DNA of 22,193 nucleotides from the NCBI GenBank assembly GCA_018713425.1, contig DVOT01000221.1, forward strand, positions 1 through 22,193, given 5' to 3'. The stretch is from Alectryocaccomicrobium faecavium (GTDB taxonomy: Bacteria > Bacillota > Clostridia > Christensenellales > Aristaeellaceae). The notes beneath the pieces are model-generated. The model was not told where the DNA came from, made no database searches, and worked only from the letters and a program-made list of their open reading frames with translations. Numbering within the stretch: the first letter of the stretch is position 1; every line of letters starts with the position of its first letter. Positions 7,494 to 14,225 of the stretch are shown piece by piece. The position numbers were made by a program, and so were the translations under genes.

Positions 7494-7536
7494 TTCAAGC
7501 AGGCTCTTAACTCCGTTATAGTTTCAAGCGCTATAG
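7494..7536 (+). promoter_or_regulatory. Candidate promoter region of the NEW3-ABC operon
   Basis: TTCAAG (7494-7499) is 17 nt from TATAGT (7517-7522). A second TATAGT follows at 7532-7537 after another TTTCAAG. The match to sigma-A is moderate. The duplicated boxes could mean two start points or an overlapping operator. Confidence 0.45.
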
Positions 7537-7579
7537 TAAAGCATACCCAAGAGGGAAAAATCATCGGGAGTGAGCAAAC

Positions 7580-8776
7580 ATGAAGCACAAAAGCATCCGC
7601 ACACTGAGCCGCATGGCCGCCCTGGCCCTGGCGCTGACGCTGCTGGCGTCCTGCGCTATGGCCGAATCGCTGGACACCGCTCCGGCCGCCGAACCTTACA
7701 TAGAACTGAGCACGCAATATCCCGCGCTCACCGTCAAGGCGGGCGATAGCCTCACCTTTGACTTGGATCTGGACAATTACAGCGGCGTTTCGCAGGACAT
7801 CACGCTTTCCGTGGCGGAAATTCCGGAGGGCTGGGAAGGCACCTTCAGCGCGGGCAGCAACCAGGTCAGCGTGGTGCACGTGAAGAATCAGGCGACCAAC
7901 AGCGAGGTGAGCTTCGCCGTGGACGTGCCGCTGGAAACCGCGGACGGGGAATACATCATCCGCCTGGCGGCGCAGGGCGAGGACTTTGCCGATGAGATGG
8001 AAATTGCCCTCACCGTGAGCGCGGAAGAAATCGGCGAGAGCAGCTTCACTGCGGAATATCCCTCGCAGGAGGGCGATGCTACCACGGACTTTACCTTCAG
8101 CGCCACGCTGATCAACAATACGCTTTCCACCCAGAACTATTCCTTTACCTCCAACGCGCCCAGCGGCTGGCAGGTGAGTTTCCAGCCCAGCGGCGAGAGC
8201 ACCAGCGTGGCCGCGCTGGACGTGGAAGCGCGCACCACGCAGGCCATGGACATTTCCGTGACGCCGCCGGAAAACGTGGAGGCGGGCACCTATGAAATCC
8301 CCGTGACGGCCACTTCTGTAAACGAGAGCATGCCCATCACGCTGTCCGTCACCATCACGGGCTCTTATGGACTCACGCTGAGCACGCCCAGCGGCCGCTT
8401 GAGCCTGGACGCGTACGCCAACCAGGAGAGCGCCGTGCAACTGAGCTTGACCAACACCGGCAATAGCGACCTCACCAACGTGAACATCACCTCCAGCGCG
8501 CCCACCGGCTGGACCGTGCGCTTCGCCAATGAAACCATCGATATCATCGAGGCGGGCGCAACCGTGGAAACCACCATGTACATCACCCCCGGCGAAGACG
8601 CCATGTCCGGCGACTATGCCACCACCATCACCGCCCGCAACAGCGACGCGAACGATAGCGTCGATTTCCGCATCACCGTGAAGACCGAAACCATTTGGGG
8701 CCTCACCGGCATCGGCGTGATCGTGGTGCTGGCCGTGGTGATTGGCATCGTGATGCGCAAATACGGGAGGCGCTGA
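7580..8776 (+). CDS. Exported, membrane-anchored NEW3-domain protein
   Basis: A 398-aa protein. The N-terminus is a signal sequence: basic residues to 11, a hydrophobic core at 13-23, and 'LASC' at 22-25 that fits a lipobox. A conventional cleavage after 'AMA' at 28 is the alternative. Three tandem immunoglobulin-like NEW3 (COG1470-type) repeats follow at roughly 40-155, 160-265 and 270-365, each ending in a 'GxYxIxxxA' style strand. A transmembrane helix at about 374-391 and a basic tail finish the protein, so the repeats face outward. The ribosome binding site is GGGAG. The stop is 2 nt before the ABC ATPase start, implying one operon. The protein may act as an extracellular partner of the transporter; the substrate is unknown. 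Confidence 0.8.
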   Translation: MKHKSIRTLSRMAALALALTLLASCAMAESLDTAPAAEPYIELSTQYPALTVKAGDSLTFDLDLDNYSGVSQDITLSVAEIPEGWEGTFSAGSNQVSVVHVKNQATNSEVSFAVDVPLETADGEYIIRLAAQGEDFADEMEIALTVSAEEIGESSFTAEYPSQEGDATTDFTFSATLINNTLSTQNYSFTSNAPSGWQVSFQPSGESTSVAALDVEARTTQAMDISVTPPENVEAGTYEIPVTATSVNESMPITLSVTITGSYGLTLSTPSGRLSLDAYANQESAVQLSLTNTGNSDLTNVNITSSAPTGWTVRFANETIDIIEAGATVETTMYITPGEDAMSGDYATTITARNSDANDSVDFRITVKTETIWGLTGIGVIVVLAVVIGIVMRKYGRR

Positions 8777-8778
8777 CC

Positions 8779-9780
8779 ATGGCCAACACGATCATCGAAA
8801 CCCGGGGGCTCACCAAGCGATATGGCGCGCTGACCGCGGTGGATGACCTGAACCTTGAAGTGCGGCAGGGGGAAATCTTCGGCCTGCTGGGGCCGAATGG
8901 CGCGGGCAAAACCACCACCACGCTGATGTTGCTGGGCCTTACGGAACCCACCGCGGGCACGGCGACCATCGCGGGCGTGGACTGCACGCGCAATCCCATC
9001 CAGGTGAAGCGCATCGTGGGCTACCTGCCGGACAATATGGGCTTCTATCCGGACATGACCGGGCGGCAAAACCTGCGCATGACCGGTGCCATGAACGGCC
9101 TTTCCGGCGATTATTTGGAAGCGCGCATCGATGAGCTCACCGCGCGCGTGGGCATGGTGGAGGCCATTGACCGCAAGGCGGGCACTTATTCCAAGGGCAT
9201 GAAGCAGCGGTTGGGCATCGCCGATATTCTCATCAAGGATCCGGATGTGCTCATCATGGATGAGCCCACCAACGGCATCGACCCGGAAGGTATGCACGAA
9301 TTGATGGCGCTGATCCGCGAGCTGGCCGAAAAGGACGAAAAGACCATCCTCATTTCCTCGCACCAATTGCACCAGATCCAGCAGATTTGCGACCGCGTGG
9401 GCATCTTTGTGCAAGGCAAGCTGGTGGCTTGCGGCGCGATTGACGAACTGGGCAAACAACTGGAGCAGGAGAGCGGCTTCCGCTATGAAGTGGGGGCCAA
9501 TCCCGCGGGCAAGGGCCTGATCGAGGCGCTCAAAGCCGTGGAAGGCGTTACCGAAGTGGAAGAAAACGGCGAAACCCTGATGGTACGGGCCCAAACCGAC
9601 GTGTGCGACGCCCTGGTGAAAGCCCTGATGGCGGGGAAATTCCACCTGACGTTCCTGCGCCCGTGCGGCAGCGACCTGGACGAAATCTATTCCCGATATT
9701 TTGTAAAGGCAGGTGAGCAGAATGAAGGCAGCCGTAGCGGCCGGATCTTCCGCCATCGCAAGGGCGAAGCCCAGGCGTGA
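8779..9780 (+). CDS. ABC transporter ATP-binding protein (ABC-2 exporter class)
   Basis: A 333-aa protein. Walker A is 'GPNGAGKTT' at 38-46, the signature loop is 'YSKGM' at 137-141 (a common variant in drug/ABC-2 exporters), Walker B is 'VLIMDEPTNGIDP' at 157-169, and the H-loop histidine is H195. A C-terminal regulatory extension of about 110 residues follows. It should power the permease encoded next. The ribosome binding site GGGAGG sits within the end of the NEW3 gene. The last 59 nt overlap the start of the permease gene in another frame, so the final 20 or so residues are a low-complexity tail likely kept only because of this overlap. Confidence 0.9.
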   Translation: MANTIIETRGLTKRYGALTAVDDLNLEVRQGEIFGLLGPNGAGKTTTTLMLLGLTEPTAGTATIAGVDCTRNPIQVKRIVGYLPDNMGFYPDMTGRQNLRMTGAMNGLSGDYLEARIDELTARVGMVEAIDRKAGTYSKGMKQRLGIADILIKDPDVLIMDEPTNGIDPEGMHELMALIRELAEKDEKTILISSHQLHQIQQICDRVGIFVQGKLVACGAIDELGKQLEQESGFRYEVGANPAGKGLIEALKAVEGVTEVEENGETLMVRAQTDVCDALVKALMAGKFHLTFLRPCGSDLDEIYSRYFVKAGEQNEGSRSGRIFRHRKGEAQA

Positions 9781-10717
9781 GGCGGGCGGCTTTTCCACGC
9801 TCTACAAAAAGGAATTGGCCGACCACTTCCATAGCGCGCGCTTCAAGCTGGTCTTCGCGCTGCTGATCCTCACGAGCCTGGCGAGCCTGTATGGCGCGCT
9901 GAGCAGCATTTCCGACGCGACGTTCTCCAGCAGCGAGTATCTGTTCCTGGCGCTGTACACCGCCAGCGGCAGTTCCATCCCCTCCTTCGCCTCGTTCCTA
10001 GCGTATCTGGCCCCGCTGGCCGGGTTGGCCATGGGCTTTGACGCCATCAACCGCGAACGCTCGCAGGGCACGCTGAACCGGCTGGTTTCCCAGCCCATAC
10101 ACCGCGACGCGGTGATCAACGCCAAGTTCCTGGCGGGCGTAACCACCGTGTTCATGATGATCTTCTTTGTGGGCATCATGGTGGGCGGTTTGGGGCTGGC
10201 GGTGCTGGGCATCCCGCCCGAAGCGGAAGAATTGGCGCGCATCTTCGCGTACCTGTTGTTCACCGTAGTGTACACCGCGCTGTGGCTGGGCCTCGCCATC
10301 CTGTGCTCCACGCTGTGCAAGCACGCCGCAACCTCCGCGCTGATCGTGATCGCCGTGTGGATTTACCTCACGCTGTTCGCCAGCATGGTGGTCAGCATCA
10401 TCACCAACATCGTTTACCCGCTGGAGGGCATCGAGGGCTACTACAATCTATATAACAATTATGCACTGCAGCTCGATTTGGAGCGCACGTCGCCCTATTA
10501 TCTCTATTGCGAGGCGGCTTCCACGCTCCTCAATCCCAATGTGCGCACCATTGGCATCACCACGCAGGCCTCCGTGTCTGGCGCCATCGCCAGCTACCTG
10601 ACCTTTGATCAGAGCCTGCTGCTCGTTTGGCCGCACTTGACCGTGATGCTCGCGCTCACCATGGCAGCTTTCACGGTTTCCTACATCGCTTTCATGCGGC
10701 AGGAAATCCGGGCGTAA
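9722..10717 (+). CDS. ABC-2 type transporter permease
   Basis: A 331-aa integral membrane protein. It has a cytoplasmic N-terminus of about 40 residues ('YKKELADHFHSARFK' is a typical ABC-2 lead-in), a first helix near 45-65, a cluster of four helices in the middle, and a last helix near 305-322. A long loop between helices 5 and 6 contains 'YYNLYNNYALQLDLER'. This layout is that of single-gene ABC-2/NosY-like permeases. The start at 9722 uses AGGTGAGC upstream and lies inside the ATPase gene. The operon ends in a long hairpin. Export of a lipid, peptide or surface polymer is plausible but unproven. Confidence 0.87.
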   Translation: MKAAVAAGSSAIARAKPRREAGGFSTLYKKELADHFHSARFKLVFALLILTSLASLYGALSSISDATFSSSEYLFLALYTASGSSIPSFASFLAYLAPLAGLAMGFDAINRERSQGTLNRLVSQPIHRDAVINAKFLAGVTTVFMMIFFVGIMVGGLGLAVLGIPPEAEELARIFAYLLFTVVYTALWLGLAILCSTLCKHAATSALIVIAVWIYLTLFASMVVSIITNIVYPLEGIEGYYNLYNNYALQLDLERTSPYYLYCEAASTLLNPNVRTIGITTQASVSGAIASYLTFDQSLLLVWPHLTVMLALTMAAFTVSYIAFMRQEIRA

Positions 10718-10746
10718 TTTCCCCCTCTCTTCGCCCGCCCTTCGTG

Positions 10747-10786
10747 AAACGCCGTCCGCCCGGCACATGCCGGGTGGACGGCGTTT
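10747..10786. terminator. Bidirectional terminator hairpin
   Basis: A nearly perfect 19-bp inverted repeat with one G-T pair (10747-10765 with 10768-10786) lies between the convergent permease and cysteine desulfidase genes. T tails are short. Confidence 0.8.
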
Positions 10787-10806
10787 ATAGCGATAAAAAG
10801 CATTGT

Positions 10807-12093
10807 TCACTTCAACCGCTCATGGCAGGCCGCGCTGCCCTGCATGATTTCCACAATCACGCGGTTGGTGTTCTGCATGCCTTCGCGAATGAGGTGGCCG
10901 AGGTTTTCAAACAGGGATTCCAATCCATCGGCCAGGATGCCGTCCCCCTCGGCGATGCTCATGCCCTGCATGGCCAGGAACGCGGCCTGCACCGCAAGGC
11001 CGGAGGACAATTCCACCTTATTGGCACAGCCTTCCTTCGCGCCATCGCAGATCATGCCCGAAATGGAGCCAAGGATGTTTTTCATGGCGCCCAGCATGGC
11101 GATTTCGTCCCCGCCCAGCATGTATACCACGCCGACCGAGGCGGCCAGGCCCGAGGCTACGCCGCACGCGCATACGGCGGAAAGCGTGCCGGTGAAGGAT
11201 TTTACGTAAATGTTCACCAGGCTGGCCAGCGCGGCGGCGCGCAGCTTGGTTTCTTCAGGGATGTTTCTTTCCTGCGCTACGGCTTCGAGCGTGAGCAACA
11301 GCGTGATGCCCTGATTGCCGCTGCCGGTGGCCGTCATCACTGGCAGGGATACGCCGGACATACGGGCATACGACGCGCTGGCGCACAGCAATTGGGCTGT
11401 AGAAACCGGCGAGCGGCCGATCACGCCTTGTTCCTGTAAGGTGCGAATGGCGCGCCCCAGGCCGAATTTCAGGCCCGCCTTCGCCACGGCGAGATTCATT
11501 TCGATGCCTTCGCGCAAAAAATCCAACTCACCCAGAGGCACGCTTTGCGCAAAGACGACCATATCGGATAGCTTGCACGCGCGCAGCGGGTTTTCCGCGT
11601 GCGCGTTTTCGCCGGGCACATAGGGAGCAAACGGAGCGTGTTCTACGCGCACGATGTTGGTGTGATGGTTGAGCGTGAGCACGCGCACCGCGTCGCAGTC
11701 CGTTTGGAGGATGGTTTCAATGAACAGGCCGGGCACGTCCTCGCGGGTCTTCACTTCCACCCGTCCGGCGGCCACCAGCGCCTTGGCCGCGTCCACGGCC
11801 TGCGCAGAAATGCCCTCGAGCACGCACAAAAGCGCGTCTGGGTTGCCGCCCGTCGCGCCCATGGCGGCGCACAGCGCCACGCCGCGCTCGTCCGCCCCGG
11901 GAATGCCCACGCACATGGCGTTTTTGTAGAGATAGGGATCCAGCGTAACCGTGATATGTTCTAGGCGGCCCCGGGCTTCTTTGCGCGCGGTGGCGGCATT
12001 CAGTGCGATGGCCGTGGGTTCTGTGCAGCCGGTGGACGGGGCCATTGCCCGGCGAATCTCCGCAAGATAGAAGGGCCAGTTTTGCCCATGCAT
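10807..12093 (-). CDS. cyuA: L-cysteine desulfidase (UPF0597 family, [4Fe-4S] enzyme)
   Basis: A 428-aa protein. 'MAPSTGCTEPTAIAL' near 17-31 contains the cluster cysteine C23 and is the family hallmark. The SDH-alpha-like C-terminal half has 'TATGSGNQG', 'CACGVASGLAASVG' and 'GMICDGAKEGCANK', which carry the other expected cluster cysteines. The reaction is L-cysteine to pyruvate, ammonia and sulfide. The symbol follows E. coli CyuA (YhaM). Its substrate preference here is inferred. The start is taken at the ATG at 12093, with GGGTG 6-7 nt upstream; an in-frame GTG at 12102 is an alternative. It is divergent from a very cysteine-rich protein gene. Confidence 0.85.
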   Translation of the reverse strand: MHGQNWPFYLAEIRRAMAPSTGCTEPTAIALNAATARKEARGRLEHITVTLDPYLYKNAMCVGIPGADERGVALCAAMGATGGNPDALLCVLEGISAQAVDAAKALVAAGRVEVKTREDVPGLFIETILQTDCDAVRVLTLNHHTNIVRVEHAPFAPYVPGENAHAENPLRACKLSDMVVFAQSVPLGELDFLREGIEMNLAVAKAGLKFGLGRAIRTLQEQGVIGRSPVSTAQLLCASASYARMSGVSLPVMTATGSGNQGITLLLTLEAVAQERNIPEETKLRAAALASLVNIYVKSFTGTLSAVCACGVASGLAASVGVVYMLGGDEIAMLGAMKNILGSISGMICDGAKEGCANKVELSSGLAVQAAFLAMQGMSIAEGDGILADGLESLFENLGHLIREGMQNTNRVIVEIMQGSAACHERLK

Positions 12094-12128
12094 CGTTTGC
12101 ACCCGCTTTCGTATATTTGTATGCTTCC

Positions 12129-12157
12129 ATTATATCGTTTTTTGCCGCGCGATGCAA
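12129..12157 (-). promoter_or_regulatory. Strong sigma-A-type promoter for L-cysteine desulfidase
   Basis: On the minus strand, TTGCAT (12152-12157) and a perfect TATAAT (12129-12134) are separated by 17 nt. Confidence 0.85.
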
Positions 12158-12301
12158 GGAAAAAACCGGGAAAGGGGGTGGAGGAAGGGCTGGCTGCTGG
12201 AATGGATTCAGGCTCCCACCTGCAATGCAGGCGATCGCCGGGGGAGAATTGGCAGCGTTCCTCTTGTAAAAGCGGCGCGATTTCCTCCCGCCGCTCCAGG
12301 C

Positions 12302-12327
12302 ACACAATTTTCCCCCGGGCATACCAT
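12302..12327 (+). promoter_or_regulatory. Candidate mother-cell (sigma-K/sigma-E-like) promoter
   Basis: An AC at 12302-12303, 16 nt, then gCATAccaT (12319-12327) resembles the sigma-K consensus (AC, then gCATAnnnT). No good sigma-A pair was found between 12160 and 12370. The short motif makes chance matches possible. The 7-bp hairpin 12271-12277/12289-12295 lies just upstream. Confidence 0.35.
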
Positions 12328-12375
12328 GCAGTGTGGGTTTTGCCCGCAGTGGAAAATCGCCAAGGAGGAATGAGC

Positions 12376-13392
12376 ATGTCATTCTACAGCTACAAAAACG
12401 CCAATGCGCAATGCTCGCCCGGCTGCATTTGCACCAGCGCGCTCGATGGATTGAACCAGCGCATTTGCATCCAAGTGAAAAATGTCTACGATTCCTGCAT
12501 GCAGCAGGAGCAACTCGACGACGTAGTGATCACGGTGAGCGACATCGTTCCTGTTTTGCCCGACAAATCCTGCCACGAGACCAACACCCGCCCGTGTAGC
12601 TGTTCCTGCGCTGGCAACGCTTGCTCGTGCAGCTGCAACGCCTGCGGCGCGCCTCTTTCCTATTCGGAGGCCGTGGAAAACGCGGAGAACGCCAATTGCC
12701 CGCTGCCGCAGCCCTGTGGACAGTGGACGTTTGAAAGCTGCCGCTCTTCGACCACGGAAGGCACGATTTCCAACCTCACCATCGACCGCCTGTGCGACCG
12801 CCCGCAGTTCGCGCGCGTGAAAGGCACGGTTTCCATTCCCATCGACGTGCTGTTCACCGACCAGCGCTGCCAGGAATGGATCGGCCGGGGCACGGTTTCC
12901 GTGGTGAAGGATGTGTTGCTCGCCATTCCCGATGAATCCATCGTACCGTTTACATTGGAAAGCCTTGTCAGCGCGATTTGCGTATCCGGGACTTACATCG
13001 GCAATTGCCAGTTCGAGATCACCATCTGCGTGACCATCGTGCTCAAGATCCTCGCGGAAGTGGAGCTGATGGTTCCTTCTTACGGCTATTGCGAGATTCC
13101 GCCGTGCGAGGAATTCGCGGAGAACGTGTGCGACGAGTTCTTCTCGCTGCCGCTGTTCCCGCAGCAAAGCGCTTCCTTCCAGCAGATTTGCAACTGCTCG
13201 AATGGAACCGCCGCAGGCACGACGGCCACCAGCACCGCCACCACCGCGAGCGCGAACTGCGGCTGCGTGAACAATCTCGGCTGCCAGCAGGTGTGCAGCA
13301 CCTGTTGCAATTGCGGCACGACCTGTGCCGGCTGCTCTTCGTCGCTGTGCCCGCGTTGCGGCGGCACGATGACCAGTTCGACTTCCGCGTAA
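12376..13392 (+). CDS. Cysteine-rich conserved clostridial protein, possible spore-coat/exosporium component
   Basis: A 338-aa protein with 37 cysteines. They concentrate in two blocks: 74-90, with alternating CxC units, and 295-328, with 11 cysteines in CxxC and CC arrangements. Between them (about 115-262) is an ordered, less Cys-rich domain with 'TIDRLCDRP', 'GTVSIPIDVLF', 'VPFTLESLVSAICVSGT' and 'EEFAENVCDEFF', giving alternating hydrophobic strands. A Thr/Ala/Ser-rich linker lies at 277-293. There is no signal peptide or transmembrane helix. I recognise it as a conserved type in spore-forming clostridia but know no assigned function. The start at 12376 is 7 nt after AAGGAGG; an ATG at 12370 is too close to it. 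Coat assembly is an inference from composition and the sigma-K-like promoter. Confidence 0.7.
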   Translation: MSFYSYKNANAQCSPGCICTSALDGLNQRICIQVKNVYDSCMQQEQLDDVVITVSDIVPVLPDKSCHETNTRPCSCSCAGNACSCSCNACGAPLSYSEAVENAENANCPLPQPCGQWTFESCRSSTTEGTISNLTIDRLCDRPQFARVKGTVSIPIDVLFTDQRCQEWIGRGTVSVVKDVLLAIPDESIVPFTLESLVSAICVSGTYIGNCQFEITICVTIVLKILAEVELMVPSYGYCEIPPCEEFAENVCDEFFSLPLFPQQSASFQQICNCSNGTAAGTTATSTATTASANCGCVNNLGCQQVCSTCCNCGTTCAGCSSSLCPRCGGTMTSSTSA

Positions 13393-13606
13393 CCGCCCGC
13401 GCCACCCCAGGCGGTTTGACAATAGGCGGCGGCAGTTCCCCGCAGGGTATCGGTTTTTCCTCCTTACGAAAGCGCGCCGCCGCCAGGTTTACATGGGGGA
13501 AGGGGCAGCCTTCGACTGGCTCAACGCGAGCCGAAGAGGGCAGCCCCTTCTTCATTGCGCAAAAGGGCGCGCAAATGCGGGCGAGCTGTATAAACGCAAA
13601 CGGCAC
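13393..13606. other. Structured intergenic stretch without a gene
   Basis: No credible coding frame with a ribosome binding site was seen. The stretch holds a 7-bp hairpin at 13391-13416 overlapping the end of the Cys-rich gene, a 9-bp GC repeat pair with a 42-nt loop (13425-13433 with 13476-13484), and a compound hairpin at 13499-13550. Confidence 0.6.
13499..13550 (+). terminator. Compound hairpin, candidate terminator of the Cys-rich gene
   Basis: An outer 8-bp stem (13499-13506 with 13543-13550), a middle 4-bp stem (13510-13513 with 13533-13536) and an inner 5-bp stem (13518-13522 with 13528-13532) stack in order. A pyrimidine-rich CTTCTTCATT tail follows on the plus strand. Confidence 0.5.
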
Positions 13607-13640
13607 AGAAAAAGGACTGCCTCGCTTGAGACAGTCCTTT
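13607..13640 (-). terminator. Terminator of the tRNA operon
   Basis: A 9-bp perfect stem (13611-13619 with 13632-13640) is followed on the minus strand by TTTTTCTG. It begins 3 nt after the tRNA-Cys CCA end. Confidence 0.9.
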
Positions 13641-13642
13641 GC

Positions 13643-13717
13643 TGGAGGTGCCATCCGGATTCGGACCGGAGAATGAGGGTTTTGCAGACCCTTGCCTTAC
13701 CACTTGGCTATGGCACC
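13643..13717 (-). tRNA. tRNA-Cys (GCA)
   Basis: A 75-nt cloverleaf with CCA encoded. Acceptor GGTGCCA pairs with TGGCACC, the anticodon stem is GGGTC-like around loop CTGCAAA, and the T-loop is TCCGAAT. The last gene of the tRNA operon, 48 nt after tRNA-Gly. Confidence 0.96.
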
Positions 13718-13765
13718 ATGCCCTTTATGGTACACAACCGCGCAAAAGCGCGGCTGTAAAAAACA

Positions 13766-13841
13766 TGGAGCGGTAGACGAGACTCGGACTCGCGACCTTC
13801 GCCTTGGCAAGGCGACGCTCTACCAACTGAGCTACTACCGC
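13766..13841 (-). tRNA. tRNA-Gly (GCC)
   Basis: A 76-nt cloverleaf with CCA encoded. Acceptor GCGGTAG pairs with CTACCGC; the anticodon loop TTGCCAA is closed by CGCC/GGCG. Three nt separate it from tRNA-Phe. Confidence 0.97.
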
Positions 13842-13844
13842 ACA

Positions 13845-13920
13845 TGGTGCCTTGGGGCGGAATCGAACCACCGACACGTAGATTTTCAGTCTACTGCTCT
13901 ACCGACTGAGCTACCAAGGC
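13845..13920 (-). tRNA. tRNA-Phe (GAA)
   Basis: A 76-nt cloverleaf with CCA encoded. Acceptor GCCTTGG pairs with CCAAGGC; the anticodon loop is CTGAAAA. Four nt separate it from tRNA-Asp. Confidence 0.97.
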
Positions 13921-13924
13921 AAAT

Positions 13925-14001
13925 TGGCGACCTGGAAGGGGCTCGAACCCTCGACCTCCAGCGTGACAGGCTGGCATTCTAACCAACTGAACTACCAGGC
14001 C
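13925..14001 (-). tRNA. tRNA-Asp (GTC)
   Basis: A 77-nt cloverleaf with CCA encoded. Acceptor GGCCTGG pairs with CCAGGTC (one G-T pair), the discriminator is G, and the anticodon loop is CTGTCAC. Six nt separate it from tRNA-Val. Confidence 0.97.
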
Positions 14002-14007
14002 GCATTA

Positions 14008-14083
14008 TGGTGGGAACAACAGGGCTCGAACCTGTGACCCCTTGCTTGTAAGGCAAGTGCTCTCCCAACTGAGCTATGCTCCC
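14008..14083 (-). tRNA. tRNA-Val (TAC)
   Basis: A 76-nt cloverleaf with CCA encoded; anticodon loop CTTACAA closed by TTGC/GCAA. The first gene of the tRNA operon. Confidence 0.97.
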
Positions 14084-14124
14084 GGGGAACCCTGAAGTTC
14101 ATCATCGCACAAGCGACGGATACT

Positions 14125-14198
14125 ATAATACACGATATCAGCCCTTCTGTCAAGGGGATTTACAAAATTTTCATGCACAAAATTTGCGCGAAAATTTT
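14125..14198 (-). promoter_or_regulatory. tRNA operon promoter with AT-rich UP-like element
   Basis: On the minus strand a perfect TTGACA (14148-14153) is 17 nt from TATTAT (14125-14130). Upstream of the -35 box lie three AAAATTTT-type tracts (14164-14171, 14179-14185, 14191-14198) in otherwise GC-rich DNA. The nearest falls at about -46 to -53, the position of an alpha-subunit UP element. The predicted leader before tRNA-Val is about 35 nt. Two of the tracts also pair as an AT hairpin (14178-14185 with 14191-14198) just past the patatin stop. Confidence 0.85.
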
Positions 14199-14225
14199 GG
14201 CTATAACTGCTGCGCGCCTCTGTCG

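Noticed and set aside
12152..12373. 73-codon plus-strand open frame upstream of the Cys-rich gene
   Set aside because: It overlaps the promoter candidate and the ribosome binding site of the next gene, lacks its own binding site and resembles no protein.
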